Assembly: GCF_002844235.1 (NCBI RefSeq) | Contig: NZ_PGTS01000005.1 | Location: forward strand, 248,001-312,000 | Source of the DNA: Thalassospira povalilytica | GTDB lineage: Bacteria > Pseudomonadota > Alphaproteobacteria > Rhodospirillales > Thalassospiraceae | Direction of reading: 5' to 3' | DNA length: 64,000 nt | Shown: piece after piece, positions 1-7,657 of the stretch | Layout of the letters: each line of letters opens with the position of its first letter | Numbering within the stretch: the stretch's first letter is position 1 | Made by a program: the position numbers and the translations under genes | Notes under the pieces: model-generated | Database searches by the model: none | Told to the model about the DNA's origin: nothing | The model's input: only the letters and a program-made list of their open reading frames with translations

Positions 1-54
1 GACGCGAAGAATGAAGTCTGTGCACATCTGGGAACCTGTACCACCGCGCAATGA
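1..54 (+). CDS. 3' end of an upstream gene (partial)
   Basis: Frame 1 is open from the window edge to a TGA at 52-54, giving 17 residues ending in CTTAQ with two Cys. A strong intrinsic terminator follows about 50 bases later, which is what one expects after a real gene end. Too little is present to name a product, and the reading frame could be chance. Confidence 0.4.
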   Translation, partial: DAKNEVCAHLGTCTTAQ

Positions 55-102
55 TTCCTCCGGATAATCACCCCGGACAGACCACCTTCTGCAAAACACA
101 AG

Positions 103-131
103 ACCGGTGACCATGGTCACCGGTTTTTTTT
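103..131 (+). terminator. Rho-independent terminator of the upstream gene
   Basis: A perfect 22-base palindrome (103-124, arms ACCGGTGACC/GGTCACCGGT) runs directly into eight T residues. It separates the left-edge gene from the flagellin leader. Confidence 0.85.
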
Positions 132-348
132 GTGGGAATTACTGATTTCACACGGCCTACACTCAAGGATAGCCCTGACTTAAATCGTTAAAAATCACAC
201 CCTTATACTGACACCTTTGAAACCCTATACACTTGTATTCCCGAACAAAGTCACGTAGGGTCTAGATGCGAAAACGCTCATGTAGGGCGTTGCGCGTTAT
301 TTATCGTAATCTTCTTTACGCCTTGCTTGTTCAGGTAGGAACTGCGTC
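132..348 (+). promoter_or_regulatory. Flagellin upstream region and leader
   Basis: AT-richer non-coding stretch between the upstream terminator and the flagellin start. No convincing sigma-28 or sigma-54 promoter was identified. It contains a near-identical pair TCACGTAGGG (251-260) and TCATGTAGGG (278-287), 27 bases apart, close to the start codon. A Shine-Dalgarno-like AGGTAGGAA precedes the ATG. Confidence 0.4.
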
Positions 349-1701
349 ATGGCTTTGAATATAATATCAAACTATGCGGCGAACCTTGCCCATCGGAACC
401 TTACGGCGTCCGATGCTGCGGCAACCCGTTCGCTTGCCAAACTTTCTTCGGGAACGCGTGTGGTTTCCGCGCGTGATGATGCGGCCTCGATGGCAATTGG
501 CGCGCGCCTGAATGCCACGGCCCAGGCCCTTAAAACAGCCACCGTCAATGTCGGTCAGGCCAATTCGATGTTGCAGATCGCCGATGGCGGCATGGCGACC
601 ATTGACGATATTCTGGTGCGGATGAAGACGCTTGCGGTGCAGGCATCGTCGGGCAACCTCTCCGATACCGAACGCGGCTTTCTCAATGACGAATTCACCC
701 AGCTGCGTGACGAAATCGACCGTATCTCGTCCTCGACCAATTTCAACGGTATTCAATTGCTGGGCGATGGCGGCGATGTGTCGCTTGACTATGCCAACCT
801 GAATTCCGGCAACCAGGGCGAAGATATTTCGCCGGCCAACGGGTTTGATGGCATTGCGATTACCGACAACAATTACTGGGCGACGGATGCCAACAATAAC
901 GGCGTCAATGACAACTCATTCAAGCTTCATTTCGTCAAGGTCGGGAATTCGGCACTGATCAATGTCATCACGACGATTGATGGCGTGAATGACCGGGTGC
1001 AAAGCATTGATGTCACCGATTTTGCCACCGGCGGGACCAAGGCCCTGTCGGCCGGTGAAAAGACAACACTGACCTTTGACGAGCTGGGGTTAAGCTTTGA
1101 TCTTAACAACAATATCAGCACCATCATCGCCAACACCATCACACTTGGTTCCGACGGGGCCGGGGCGGACGGTTTTGCCACCGCACAGGTGATTGGTGGC
1201 GGTGCGACGCCCGGCGATAACAGCACCGTGCGCATGCTGGCCGATAACGGACAGAAACTGCCAGCCAATATCTCGTTCCAGATCGGGGCGGGCAATACGT
1301 CCAATGACCGGCTGGCGATCTCGTTTCAGTCGGTTGACAGTGCCGCCCTTGGCACCGGGGCGGCCGGCACCGAAGACGGGCTTGATGATCTTGGCGTCAA
1401 TGCCATTTCAACCGCGGCATCGGCCCAGAACGCGGTCGAGGTCGTCACCCGCGCGATTGACGATCTGCAACGCGCGCGTGCCAATGTCGGTACCTATCAG
1501 AACCGGCTTGATTTCGCGGGACAGAACCTTGCCACCATGCTTGAAAATGTCGAAGAAGCCCGTTCTACCCTGCTTGATCTGGATGTCGCGGCCGAAATGA
1601 CGATCTTCACATCAAAGCAGATCCTGGTGCAGTCCGGCGTTGCCATGCTGGCCCAGGCCAACCAGATGCCGCAAAATCTTTTGCGCCTGCTGCAAGGCTG
1701 A
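349..1701 (+). CDS. Flagellin
   Basis: Structural subunit of the flagellar filament, exported through the flagellar type III apparatus. The 450-residue protein has the conserved N-terminal D0/D1 helices (about 1-145, including the SSGTRVVSARDDAA and FNGIQLL signatures) and the C-terminal D1/D0 helices (about 365-450, ending in NQMPQNLLRLLQG), around a variable Asn/Asp/Gly-rich central region (about 150-360) that would be surface exposed. The ATG follows an AGGTAGGAA ribosome site. It stands alone: no chaperone, hook or FlaF/FlbT gene is adjacent, suggesting one of several dispersed flagellin genes. A terminator follows. Confidence 0.95.
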   Translation: MALNIISNYAANLAHRNLTASDAAATRSLAKLSSGTRVVSARDDAASMAIGARLNATAQALKTATVNVGQANSMLQIADGGMATIDDILVRMKTLAVQASSGNLSDTERGFLNDEFTQLRDEIDRISSSTNFNGIQLLGDGGDVSLDYANLNSGNQGEDISPANGFDGIAITDNNYWATDANNNGVNDNSFKLHFVKVGNSALINVITTIDGVNDRVQSIDVTDFATGGTKALSAGEKTTLTFDELGLSFDLNNNISTIIANTITLGSDGAGADGFATAQVIGGGATPGDNSTVRMLADNGQKLPANISFQIGAGNTSNDRLAISFQSVDSAALGTGAAGTEDGLDDLGVNAISTAASAQNAVEVVTRAIDDLQRARANVGTYQNRLDFAGQNLATMLENVEEARSTLLDLDVAAEMTIFTSKQILVQSGVAMLAQANQMPQNLLRLLQG

Positions 1702-1767
1702 TCGCGCCGTTTTTCGACCGGTTTCTCGCCCCGTTAAAGCGTGCCTGCATTTATCCAACGAAACTTC

Positions 1768-1798
1768 AACCGGCGTCATTGCACGCCGGTTTTCTTTT
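1768..1798 (+). terminator. Terminator after flagellin
   Basis: Stem AACCGGCGT/ACGCCGGTT with a 6-base loop followed by TTTTCTTTT. It lies between the convergent ends of the flagellin gene and the minus-strand gene at 1802. Confidence 0.85.
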
Positions 1799-1801
1799 GG
1801 C

Positions 1802-3373
1802 TTATGGCGTTGGCGCATCGGGCTTTTTGGGATCGTGATCGCCTTCGTCACCGGGCATGCGAAAGATCTTTTTGCCGGCAAACTGGATGCGCGCAAAGGC
1901 ATCCTCGGCCATAAAGCCCGAAACAAACGCCATGAAGGTCACCAGAAACGGGCTGATATCAATCTGTCCGGTGCCGTCCGGTCCGCCCTGACTGACCATC
2001 AGCATCCCGGCCTCCGCACACAGGAAAATGGCCATGGCGGCGGCTATACCTTCTCCGGTCATGACAAACAATCGGGCGGCGGGCAACACCCGTTCCCCCA
2101 GATGTGTCCAGCCCTGTCTTTGCACATCCGTTCGGCCCGTATTGGCATGTAGGGCATCGGGATTACGGGCATTGGCATCACCGATACTTTCATCCTGCCC
2201 CGCACCGGGACCGGCGGGGTATGGCGTGATCGGGCGGCCGAAATTCTGCCGGGTAAAGGCCACCACAGCACCAAGCCCGCCTGCGGCCACGGTGACCAGC
2301 AAGGTCAGCATGATGGTCGGAAGCTGGATCAGATAGGACAGGATACGCCCGACCGGATGTTGAAACAGCGCGACAAGCGACTGCATTTCAAGACGCAGAT
2401 CATCGCCTTGATGGATGAATTGCGCCTGTGTTTCTTCAAGTTCGTTTTCCAGACTTTTGCGCAAAAGTGCCGCATGCCGGTTTTCGGAATGAATATTTGC
2501 CCATTCGACCTGTGCGCGGGCATTTTTCTCGTCATAACGGATCATCGCGGCACGAATGGCATCGACTTGCAGATTGACCTGTTCGACAAGGGCTGGTGAG
2601 GCATCCTTGGTAAATTTCGGCTTATCAAGCAGCACATGCAAACTGGCCATGACTTCGGCGGCCTCGGCCTGGCGCGTTGTGTCGGTTGTGATTTCATCGA
2701 CCAGAAAATCCGGTGGTGCCACATCGCCGCCGGATTGATCGCTACTGCCCGCACTATCAGCATCACTAACGCCAGCGCCACCAATGCCAGCACCACCAAC
2801 GCCACCCGCATCAGAAGCACCACCAGCAGCAAAAGGATTGCCGGCATTCCCGGTAATGCCGCTGCTATTGGCCCTGTTTTGCGGTGTGGGCGCCCCGTCC
2901 ATGGTGACGGCCGTTTTCTGGTCCGACACCAGCTGATAGGCGGAATTCATGACATCGGAAAAGACTGCGGTAAAGTCGCCATCAAAGGATGCCCGGTGTT
3001 TTGTCACGGTCGCGGCCAGTCGGGAATAGCCGTCAAAGGCTTCCCACCAGGCCAGTACCGCGTCCTTTTGCATGATCAGGCCGTTGCGTGTGTCCTGAAG
3101 GGCGCGGGCGTCAAGTTCGCGGATGCTGGCACGCAATCTTGCCTGTTCCTCAAGGGCGACGGCCTCGTGATAGGCCTGAAGCACCAGCCGTTCCAGCGTC
3201 CCCGGGGACGATGCCCCCAATTCCCGGCGCAGTGCATCGCGCTGAATATCGGCGGTAAACCCGGCAAAAAGCGTAATCACAAAGCCGAAATAAAAGGCGC
3301 TGGTCAGCGCGATCAGAATGATCGATCCGGCCATTCTCCAGATATTGAAACCATCCTCTTGTGCCTGACCCAT
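1802..3373 (-). CDS. Membrane protein of unknown function with Gly-rich linker and coiled coil
   Basis: 523 residues, family not recognised. One hydrophobic segment lies near the N-terminus (about 14-39), followed by a charged helical stretch (about 45-160), a Gly/Ala/Ser-rich low-complexity linker (about 172-217, encoded by imperfect short repeats around 2760-2830), a second helical, possibly coiled-coil region (about 225-335), and three further hydrophobic segments (about 344-372, 435-460, 474-492) before a charged tail. It is probably an inner-membrane protein with a large extramembrane coil. It is transcribed convergently with the flagellin gene, which does not by itself imply a motility role. 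The start is the ATG at 3373. Confidence 0.75.
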   Translation of the reverse strand: MGQAQEDGFNIWRMAGSIILIALTSAFYFGFVITLFAGFTADIQRDALRRELGASSPGTLERLVLQAYHEAVALEEQARLRASIRELDARALQDTRNGLIMQKDAVLAWWEAFDGYSRLAATVTKHRASFDGDFTAVFSDVMNSAYQLVSDQKTAVTMDGAPTPQNRANSSGITGNAGNPFAAGGASDAGGVGGAGIGGAGVSDADSAGSSDQSGGDVAPPDFLVDEITTDTTRQAEAAEVMASLHVLLDKPKFTKDASPALVEQVNLQVDAIRAAMIRYDEKNARAQVEWANIHSENRHAALLRKSLENELEETQAQFIHQGDDLRLEMQSLVALFQHPVGRILSYLIQLPTIMLTLLVTVAAGGLGAVVAFTRQNFGRPITPYPAGPGAGQDESIGDANARNPDALHANTGRTDVQRQGWTHLGERVLPAARLFVMTGEGIAAAMAIFLCAEAGMLMVSQGGPDGTGQIDISPFLVTFMAFVSGFMAEDAFARIQFAGKKIFRMPGDEGDHDPKKPDAPTP

Positions 3374-3515
3374 CTGTTACCTGCCATCGCTGCGAACCTT
3401 TTATCGACGGACAGGCGAAATGCTTGTGAGGGCACAAAAATCCCGTTGCGGGCTTTGCGTCCGGCAGGATTTGATCCTATTGTCAAAACCACAATCAGAA
3501 AAAGACCGGATCGAC

Positions 3516-4451
3516 ATGACCAACAATTCCCCGAACACCTGGCAGCACCTTTCTTCTGACTGGATCAACTGGGCCGACCGGCTTGCCCCGGCAGCCGAGA
3601 AAATCAACCGCCATATGATCGAGGCCGCGGATCTCGAGACCCTGGCGCGGTTGCGCGGTGATGCGCCGCTTGATGTGCTTGATCTGGCATCCGGGGTTGG
3701 GGAACCGGCCTTTTCCTTTGCCCGTGCACTCGCGGCACCGACCGGCGAAACGGCGACGGGTGGCGGGGCTGCTAATGACGCAGGACCGGCGAACAGCAAT
3801 GATGTTAGCGCTAACACGCCCCACCCATCAGGGCATGTAACCGCATCCGATATCGTGCCTGAAATGTGTGACGGGCTGGCCGCGCGGGCTGAAGAAGAAG
3901 GCATCGCCAATATTTCCGTAATCCCGGCCGATATGGAAAATCTGCCATTTTCCGATCACAGCTTTGATGTCGTGTCATGTCGGTTTGGCGTGATGTTTTG
4001 CAATGATCCGGATCGGGCATTACGGGAAAGCCACCGGGTTTTGCGGCCCGGCGGGCGCGCGGTTTACATGGTTTGGGCACCGATGGTTGATAACCCGCTT
4101 TTTGCCGCGATGGATGCGGTTCTGGGCAATATACTGGGCATCGGCTTTGATCAGGCCGGACTTGATCCGTTTTCGTTTGGCAATATCGATCAATCCATGG
4201 ACCGGATGGAAACGGCGGGCTTTACCGGCATTACTGCCACCACCCACAGCCCGGCCGGACGCATCCCCGAAAAGGTCGCGTTCTGGAAACCGCAAATGGA
4301 CATGCTGTTTGGCAATGTTCTGCGCGATGCATCGGATATGGATCGCGGCGCGATTGATGCGGCGATGTTTGAAACACTTTCACCCTATATCGAAGACGGC
4401 CATTTTCAGGTTCCGATTTGTTTTCATGTGCTTAGTGGCAAGCGGGCCTGA
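3516..4451 (+). CDS. Class I SAM-dependent methyltransferase (UbiE-like) with an internal insertion
   Basis: About 311 residues. The Rossmann methyltransferase core shows motif I VLDLASGVGEPA (54-65), the acidic strand-2 region ASDIVPEM (110-117), DMENLPF and FDVVSCRFGVMF, and the LRPGGRAV post-motif, as in UbiE/Coq5-type C- or O-methyltransferases. The substrate cannot be read from sequence. Between motif I and strand 2 sits an extra Ala/Gly/Asn-rich segment of about 33 residues (75-107) that is absent from typical members. The ATG at 3516 was chosen because the conserved MTNNSPNTW start follows there; the open frame continues further upstream. Confidence 0.8.
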   Translation: MTNNSPNTWQHLSSDWINWADRLAPAAEKINRHMIEAADLETLARLRGDAPLDVLDLASGVGEPAFSFARALAAPTGETATGGGAANDAGPANSNDVSANTPHPSGHVTASDIVPEMCDGLAARAEEEGIANISVIPADMENLPFSDHSFDVVSCRFGVMFCNDPDRALRESHRVLRPGGRAVYMVWAPMVDNPLFAAMDAVLGNILGIGFDQAGLDPFSFGNIDQSMDRMETAGFTGITATTHSPAGRIPEKVAFWKPQMDMLFGNVLRDASDMDRGAIDAAMFETLSPYIEDGHFQVPICFHVLSGKRA

Positions 4452-4508
4452 CAGACACCCGCCTCCCATCACATGACAAGGCCAAAATCGCAGCATTCCT
4501 GCGCCAAA

Positions 4509-4533
4509 CGCATGGTTGCATGCGGTGATTTTT
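4509..4533 (+). terminator. Possible weak terminator after the methyltransferase
   Basis: CGCATG-GTTG-CATGCG hairpin followed after four bases by TTTTT. The stem is short, so this is tentative. Confidence 0.35.
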
Positions 4534-4589
4534 GCTTGCCTTTTGGCGGCCATCATGGCACATGCCCGCCCTGAAGCGATGATTGCTTC

Positions 4590-4622
4590 CCTGTCGTAGC
4601 ACCAGGTTAAAAACACGAAAGA
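4590..4622 (+). promoter_or_regulatory. Probable preQ1-I riboswitch controlling queC
   Basis: A compact H-type pseudoknot can be drawn: stem P1 CCTG (4590-4593)/CAGG (4603-4606), loop TCGTAGCAC, an A-rich strand TTAAAAAC, and P2 formed by loop TCGT (4594-4597) with ACGA (4615-4618). This is the preQ1-I layout (short stem, loop ending in CAC, A-rich tail, loop-tail pairing). P2 abuts the weak GAAAGA ribosome site of queC, so ligand binding would block translation. Its position directly upstream of a queuosine-pathway operon supports the call. P1 is only 4 bp. Confidence 0.65.
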
Positions 4623-4631
4623 CATATGATT

Positions 4632-5384
4632 ATGAAGACGATTGTCGTCTGCTCTGGCGGACTGGATTCCGTCACGCTGGCCTATAAGGTTGCAGCCGAG
4701 CACAATTTGCATTCCCTGATTTCGTTCGATTATGGCCAGCGCCATAAAAAGGAACTCGATTTTGCCGCGCGCACTGCACGCGATCTTGGCGTCAAACATC
4801 ACATTGTTGATCTGACACCGGTTGGTGCGCTTTTGACCGGATCGTCACTGACCAGTGATGATATCGATGTGCCCGATGGCCATTACGCCGAAGAAACCAT
4901 GCGCGTCACCGTCGTGCCCAACCGCAATGCCATCATGCTGGCGGTGGCCTTTGGGGCGGCGGCCAGTGCCGGGGCCGATGCGGTTGCCGCGGCCGTTCAT
5001 GGCGGGGATCATTTCATCTATCCCGATTGCCGTCCCGATTTCATCAAATCGTTCCAGGCCATGCAGGACCACGCCCTTGAAGGGGTTCGCGACGTCACCC
5101 TTTATACCCCGTTTGTCAATGTCTCGAAGGCCGACATCGCGCTTGAAGCCGGTCGGCTTGGCGTGCCGGTCGATCTGACCTGGTCATGCTACAAGGGCGG
5201 GGAAACCCATTGCGGTCGTTGCGGCACCTGTGTCGAACGGCGCGAGGCCCTTGAACTGGCCGGGGTCAAGGACCCGACCGTTTATGTCGATCGCGAATAC
5301 TGGAAACAGGCCCGCGCCGATCACCGTGCGCGTCAGCTTGCCGCACATGAAACGGCATCTGCATCCAATAACGCCGCCGAATAA
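4632..5384 (+). CDS. queC: 7-cyano-7-deazaguanine (preQ0) synthase QueC
   Basis: Converts 7-carboxy-7-deazaguanine to preQ0 using ATP and ammonia, the fourth step of queuosine precursor synthesis; cytoplasmic. About 250 residues, the normal family length. The N-terminal PP-loop SGGLDS (8-13) binds ATP, and the C-terminal cluster Cys186, Cys194, Cys197 and Cys200 (CYKGGETHCGRCGTC) binds zinc. Start codons at 4626 and 4632 are both possible; 4632 gives the better spacing from GAAAGA (4617-4622). First gene of queC-queD-queE, with a probable preQ1 riboswitch just upstream. Confidence 0.95.
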   Translation: MKTIVVCSGGLDSVTLAYKVAAEHNLHSLISFDYGQRHKKELDFAARTARDLGVKHHIVDLTPVGALLTGSSLTSDDIDVPDGHYAEETMRVTVVPNRNAIMLAVAFGAAASAGADAVAAAVHGGDHFIYPDCRPDFIKSFQAMQDHALEGVRDVTLYTPFVNVSKADIALEAGRLGVPVDLTWSCYKGGETHCGRCGTCVERREALELAGVKDPTVYVDREYWKQARADHRARQLAAHETASASNNAAE

Positions 5385-5473
5385 TTCCTGAAATACCGTG
5401 ATTTGACCGGGCTTGCGCCGATGGATTTCCATCCGGCTCGCACCCGGCCTGTAGCGCCATGAAAGACAGATTG

Positions 5474-5830
5474 ATGTTCACCATCACCAAACAATTCGCC
5501 TTTTCCGCCAGCCACCAGTTGGCCGGACTGGAAGCAGATCACCCCTGTTCGCGCCTGCATGGCCATAACTATATCGTCGAGGTCGAACTTAAAGGCGCAA
5601 ACCTTGACGCACGTGGTTTTGTGCGCGATTACCGTGAACTCGGGCCGCTTAAACGTCTGATTGATGATGAATTTGATCATCGTCACCTGAACGAAGTTCT
5701 GGGCCATGATCACCCGACCGCCGAAAAGCTTGCCCTGTTCTTTTATGAATGGGCCCATGATCGCTGGCCCGAAGTCAGCGCAGTGCGCGTTTCCGAAACA
5801 CCGAAAACCTGGGCGGAATATCGTCCATGA
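5474..5830 (+). CDS. queD: 6-carboxy-5,6,7,8-tetrahydropterin synthase QueD
   Basis: Turns dihydroneopterin triphosphate into 6-carboxytetrahydropterin, an early step to preQ0. The 118-residue protein has the zinc ligands His14 (SASH), His29 and His31 (RLHGH) and the catalytic Cys25, plus a DHRHLNE segment typical of the PTPS/QueD fold. An in-frame ATG at 5459 would add five residues; 5474 was preferred because AAAGACAG lies at suitable spacing and the family usually begins MFTITK-like. The last four bases overlap the start of queE, implying translational coupling. Confidence 0.93.
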   Translation: MFTITKQFAFSASHQLAGLEADHPCSRLHGHNYIVEVELKGANLDARGFVRDYRELGPLKRLIDDEFDHRHLNEVLGHDHPTAEKLALFFYEWAHDRWPEVSAVRVSETPKTWAEYRP

Positions 5831-6618
5831 CGGTGATTGATCGCACTCTGGCAGCCATGTCGGACCCGGCCGAGCATCGCGGTAAAATCCGCATATCCGA
5901 GATTTTCGGCCCGACCGTTCAGGGCGAAGGCGCGCTGATCGGGGTGCCGACCGTATTTGTGCGCACCGGTGGCTGTGATTTTCGCTGTTCCTGGTGCGAT
6001 ACGCTTTATGCGGTTGATCCGGCCTTTCGGGCTGACTGGAAACCGATGACTGCGGCCGAGGTTCTTGAGGACGTCAAAAAGCTTTCAGGTGGCAAGCCGA
6101 TCCTGATCACCCTGTCGGGCGGCAACCCGGCGATCCAGCCATTGGGCGCACTGATTGCCATGGGCAAGCAGGAAGGTTTCACCTTTGCCATCGAAACCCA
6201 GGGCAGCATCGCCAAGGACTGGTTTGCCGACCTTAACTACCTGACAATCAGCCCGAAACCGCCCAGCGCCTCAACCAGTTTTGATGCCGATGCCCTGACC
6301 GCCTGCATTGAAGCCGCGCAGTCACGCGGGATGCTCGATGGTCCTGCAATTACGTTGAAATTCCCGGTCCGTGACGAGGCCGACCTGATGTTTGCCGATT
6401 ATGTGAGGAACCTTCACATTGGTATTCCGGTCTGTGTGCAGCCGGTCAACACAACCCCCGCCGAACCGCACCCGGATGGCAAAGACGGCGTTGATATCGA
6501 GGACCTGACCGCCCGCTATCGCTGGCTGGTCGATGAAATCGCCAAACGCCAGTGGTTTGATGTGCGTGTCTTGCCGCAATGGCACGTCCATGTCTGGGGC
6601 AATCTGCGCGGGGTATAA
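5827..6618 (+). CDS. queE: 7-carboxy-7-deazaguanine synthase QueE
   Basis: Radical SAM enzyme that rearranges 6-carboxytetrahydropterin to 7-carboxy-7-deazaguanine. 263 residues. The N-terminal PTVQGEG segment is followed by the Fe-S cysteines Cys50, Cys54 and Cys57 in the canonical CX3CX2C spacing (CDFRCSWC), and a TLSGGNPA SAM-binding stretch follows. ATGA overlap with queD shows an operon. With queC and queD it completes the dedicated steps from dihydroneopterin triphosphate to preQ0; the later enzymes (QueF, Tgt, QueA) are not in the window. Confidence 0.94.
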   Translation: MTVIDRTLAAMSDPAEHRGKIRISEIFGPTVQGEGALIGVPTVFVRTGGCDFRCSWCDTLYAVDPAFRADWKPMTAAEVLEDVKKLSGGKPILITLSGGNPAIQPLGALIAMGKQEGFTFAIETQGSIAKDWFADLNYLTISPKPPSASTSFDADALTACIEAAQSRGMLDGPAITLKFPVRDEADLMFADYVRNLHIGIPVCVQPVNTTPAEPHPDGKDGVDIEDLTARYRWLVDEIAKRQWFDVRVLPQWHVHVWGNLRGV

Positions 6619-6689
6619 GCCGGCAACTTGTGACCACCGTGCTGTGCCTGGAAACGGCGCAACGAACGCGGTACACCAAGCCCGGCATC

Positions 6690-6744
6690 TGTCACTTGTC
6701 ACTTGTCACTTATCACTTGTCACTCGGCACTCGGCACTCGGCAC
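6690..6744. repeat. Tandem 7-bp repeat, about 8 copies
   Basis: Five units of TGTCACT (one reading TATCACT) pass directly into three units of CGGCACT. The array is intergenic, 70 bases past queE, and changes unit composition mid-way as expected for slippage followed by point mutation. Confidence 0.9.
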
Positions 6745-6848
6745 CGGATACACAGACACGGCATACAGCACACAGCACACGGGACACTTGCTGGATCTCA
6801 GCAAACGATGGCGGAGGCATCAGCATCGCGCATGGGGCATCGTGCTTG

Positions 6849-6910
6849 GGGCGTAGGCGTGGGCTTGGGCGTGGGCTTGGGCTTGGGCTTGGGCTTGGGC
6901 TTGGGCTTGG
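6849..6910. repeat. Tandem hexamer repeat GGGCTT, 10 copies
   Basis: GGGCGT, AGGCGT, GGGCTT, GGGCGT and then six perfect GGGCTT units plus GG. Regularly spaced GGG runs with 3-base loops also make this a candidate G-quadruplex on the plus strand. Confidence 0.93.
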
Positions 6911-7160
6911 CAACACCAAAGTGCTGGTTTGCGTTTTGGCAATCACCATACCATATATAATATGCAAGCCCGGTTGTGCCGGAACGGTGCGCGGGTCTTG
7001 CAGGTGCTTTATCATCAGCCCGACGGTTTGAGCAGCCGGACGGTCACAGCACCCGGTTTCATTGCCGGACCCTGATCGCCCGCAAGGGGGCGCATTCACA
7101 ATAAAAACCAGATCAGCCCCGCACGCGGTCATCTTCCGGATGCTCGAAGGAGCCATGATC

Positions 7161-7508
7161 ATGAGCATTACCCGCACAACCCATCGTACGGTGACGTTCT
7201 TTCATCCGTTCCATCTGTCCTGCCATGACGGATTGCTGCCGGCGGGTGAATATGACGTCGATACACTTGAAAAGCTTGATACAGAGGCCGCAACGCGCAG
7301 CTATATCAAACTGGAATGCCACCTGCATCTTTGGTCGGATGGCGACACCAGGCGCACCGGAAAGCAGGATCAGGGCGAAAAGGTCCTGACGGTCAATCCG
7401 CGTGACCTTGAGGCGGCCCTGGCCCTTGATTCCGATCCGCTGCGCGAAGATGAACGCAACAAGATGATCAAATCATTTGGCGGATTGCCCGAAAATGACG
7501 CGGCGTAA
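7161..7508 (+). CDS. Hypothetical protein, 115 aa
   Basis: Small soluble protein of unknown function and no recognised domain. It has no signal peptide or membrane segment; the first half is His/Thr-rich (HRTVTFFHPFHLSCHDG) and contains a PAGEYDVDTLEKLD stretch, the second half is charged and ends GGLPENDAA. The ATG at 7161 was chosen because GAAGGAG (7146-7152) sits 8 bases upstream; the ATG at 7155 would be only 2 bases away. Codon use resembles neighbouring genes, so it is likely real. It stands alone between the repeat region and a convergent gene. Confidence 0.75.
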   Translation: MSITRTTHRTVTFFHPFHLSCHDGLLPAGEYDVDTLEKLDTEAATRSYIKLECHLHLWSDGDTRRTGKQDQGEKVLTVNPRDLEAALALDSDPLREDERNKMIKSFGGLPENDAA

Positions 7509-7657
7509 CACGCCCGCACGATACAGCCTATCGCGCCATCGCCATCATCATTGAAAACTGCGCCATCGCGTCCCGGCGCATCCCGGCTGATTTTTCACAG
7601 TCATTTCTGGCCTTTTTCCGAGTTTTCGGACTTTACCGGTCCAAAACCGCCCTCCCC

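Larger units (their letters stand above)
6619..7160. other. Repeat-rich non-coding stretch after queE
   Basis: 542 bases without a supportable gene. It holds two separate tandem arrays (7-bp units at 6690-6744 and 6-bp units at 6849-6910), a CA-rich piece between them (about 6745-6785), and the ribosome site of the next gene (GAAGGAG at 7146-7152). The frame through the hexamers would encode only Gly-Leu repeats and was not called as a gene. Confidence 0.7.

Noticed and set aside
2636..3559. A 307-codon open frame opposite the membrane protein at 1802-3373
   Set aside because: Antisense shadow without domain, and it crosses the start of that gene.
6690..6910. Possible CRISPR-like array
   Set aside because: The repeats are 6-7 bp and contiguous with no spacers; simple tandem repeats, not CRISPR.
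6703..6960. Short frame encoding Gly-Leu repeats
   Set aside because: It is only the translation of the hexamer array; no ribosome site and no other coding character.
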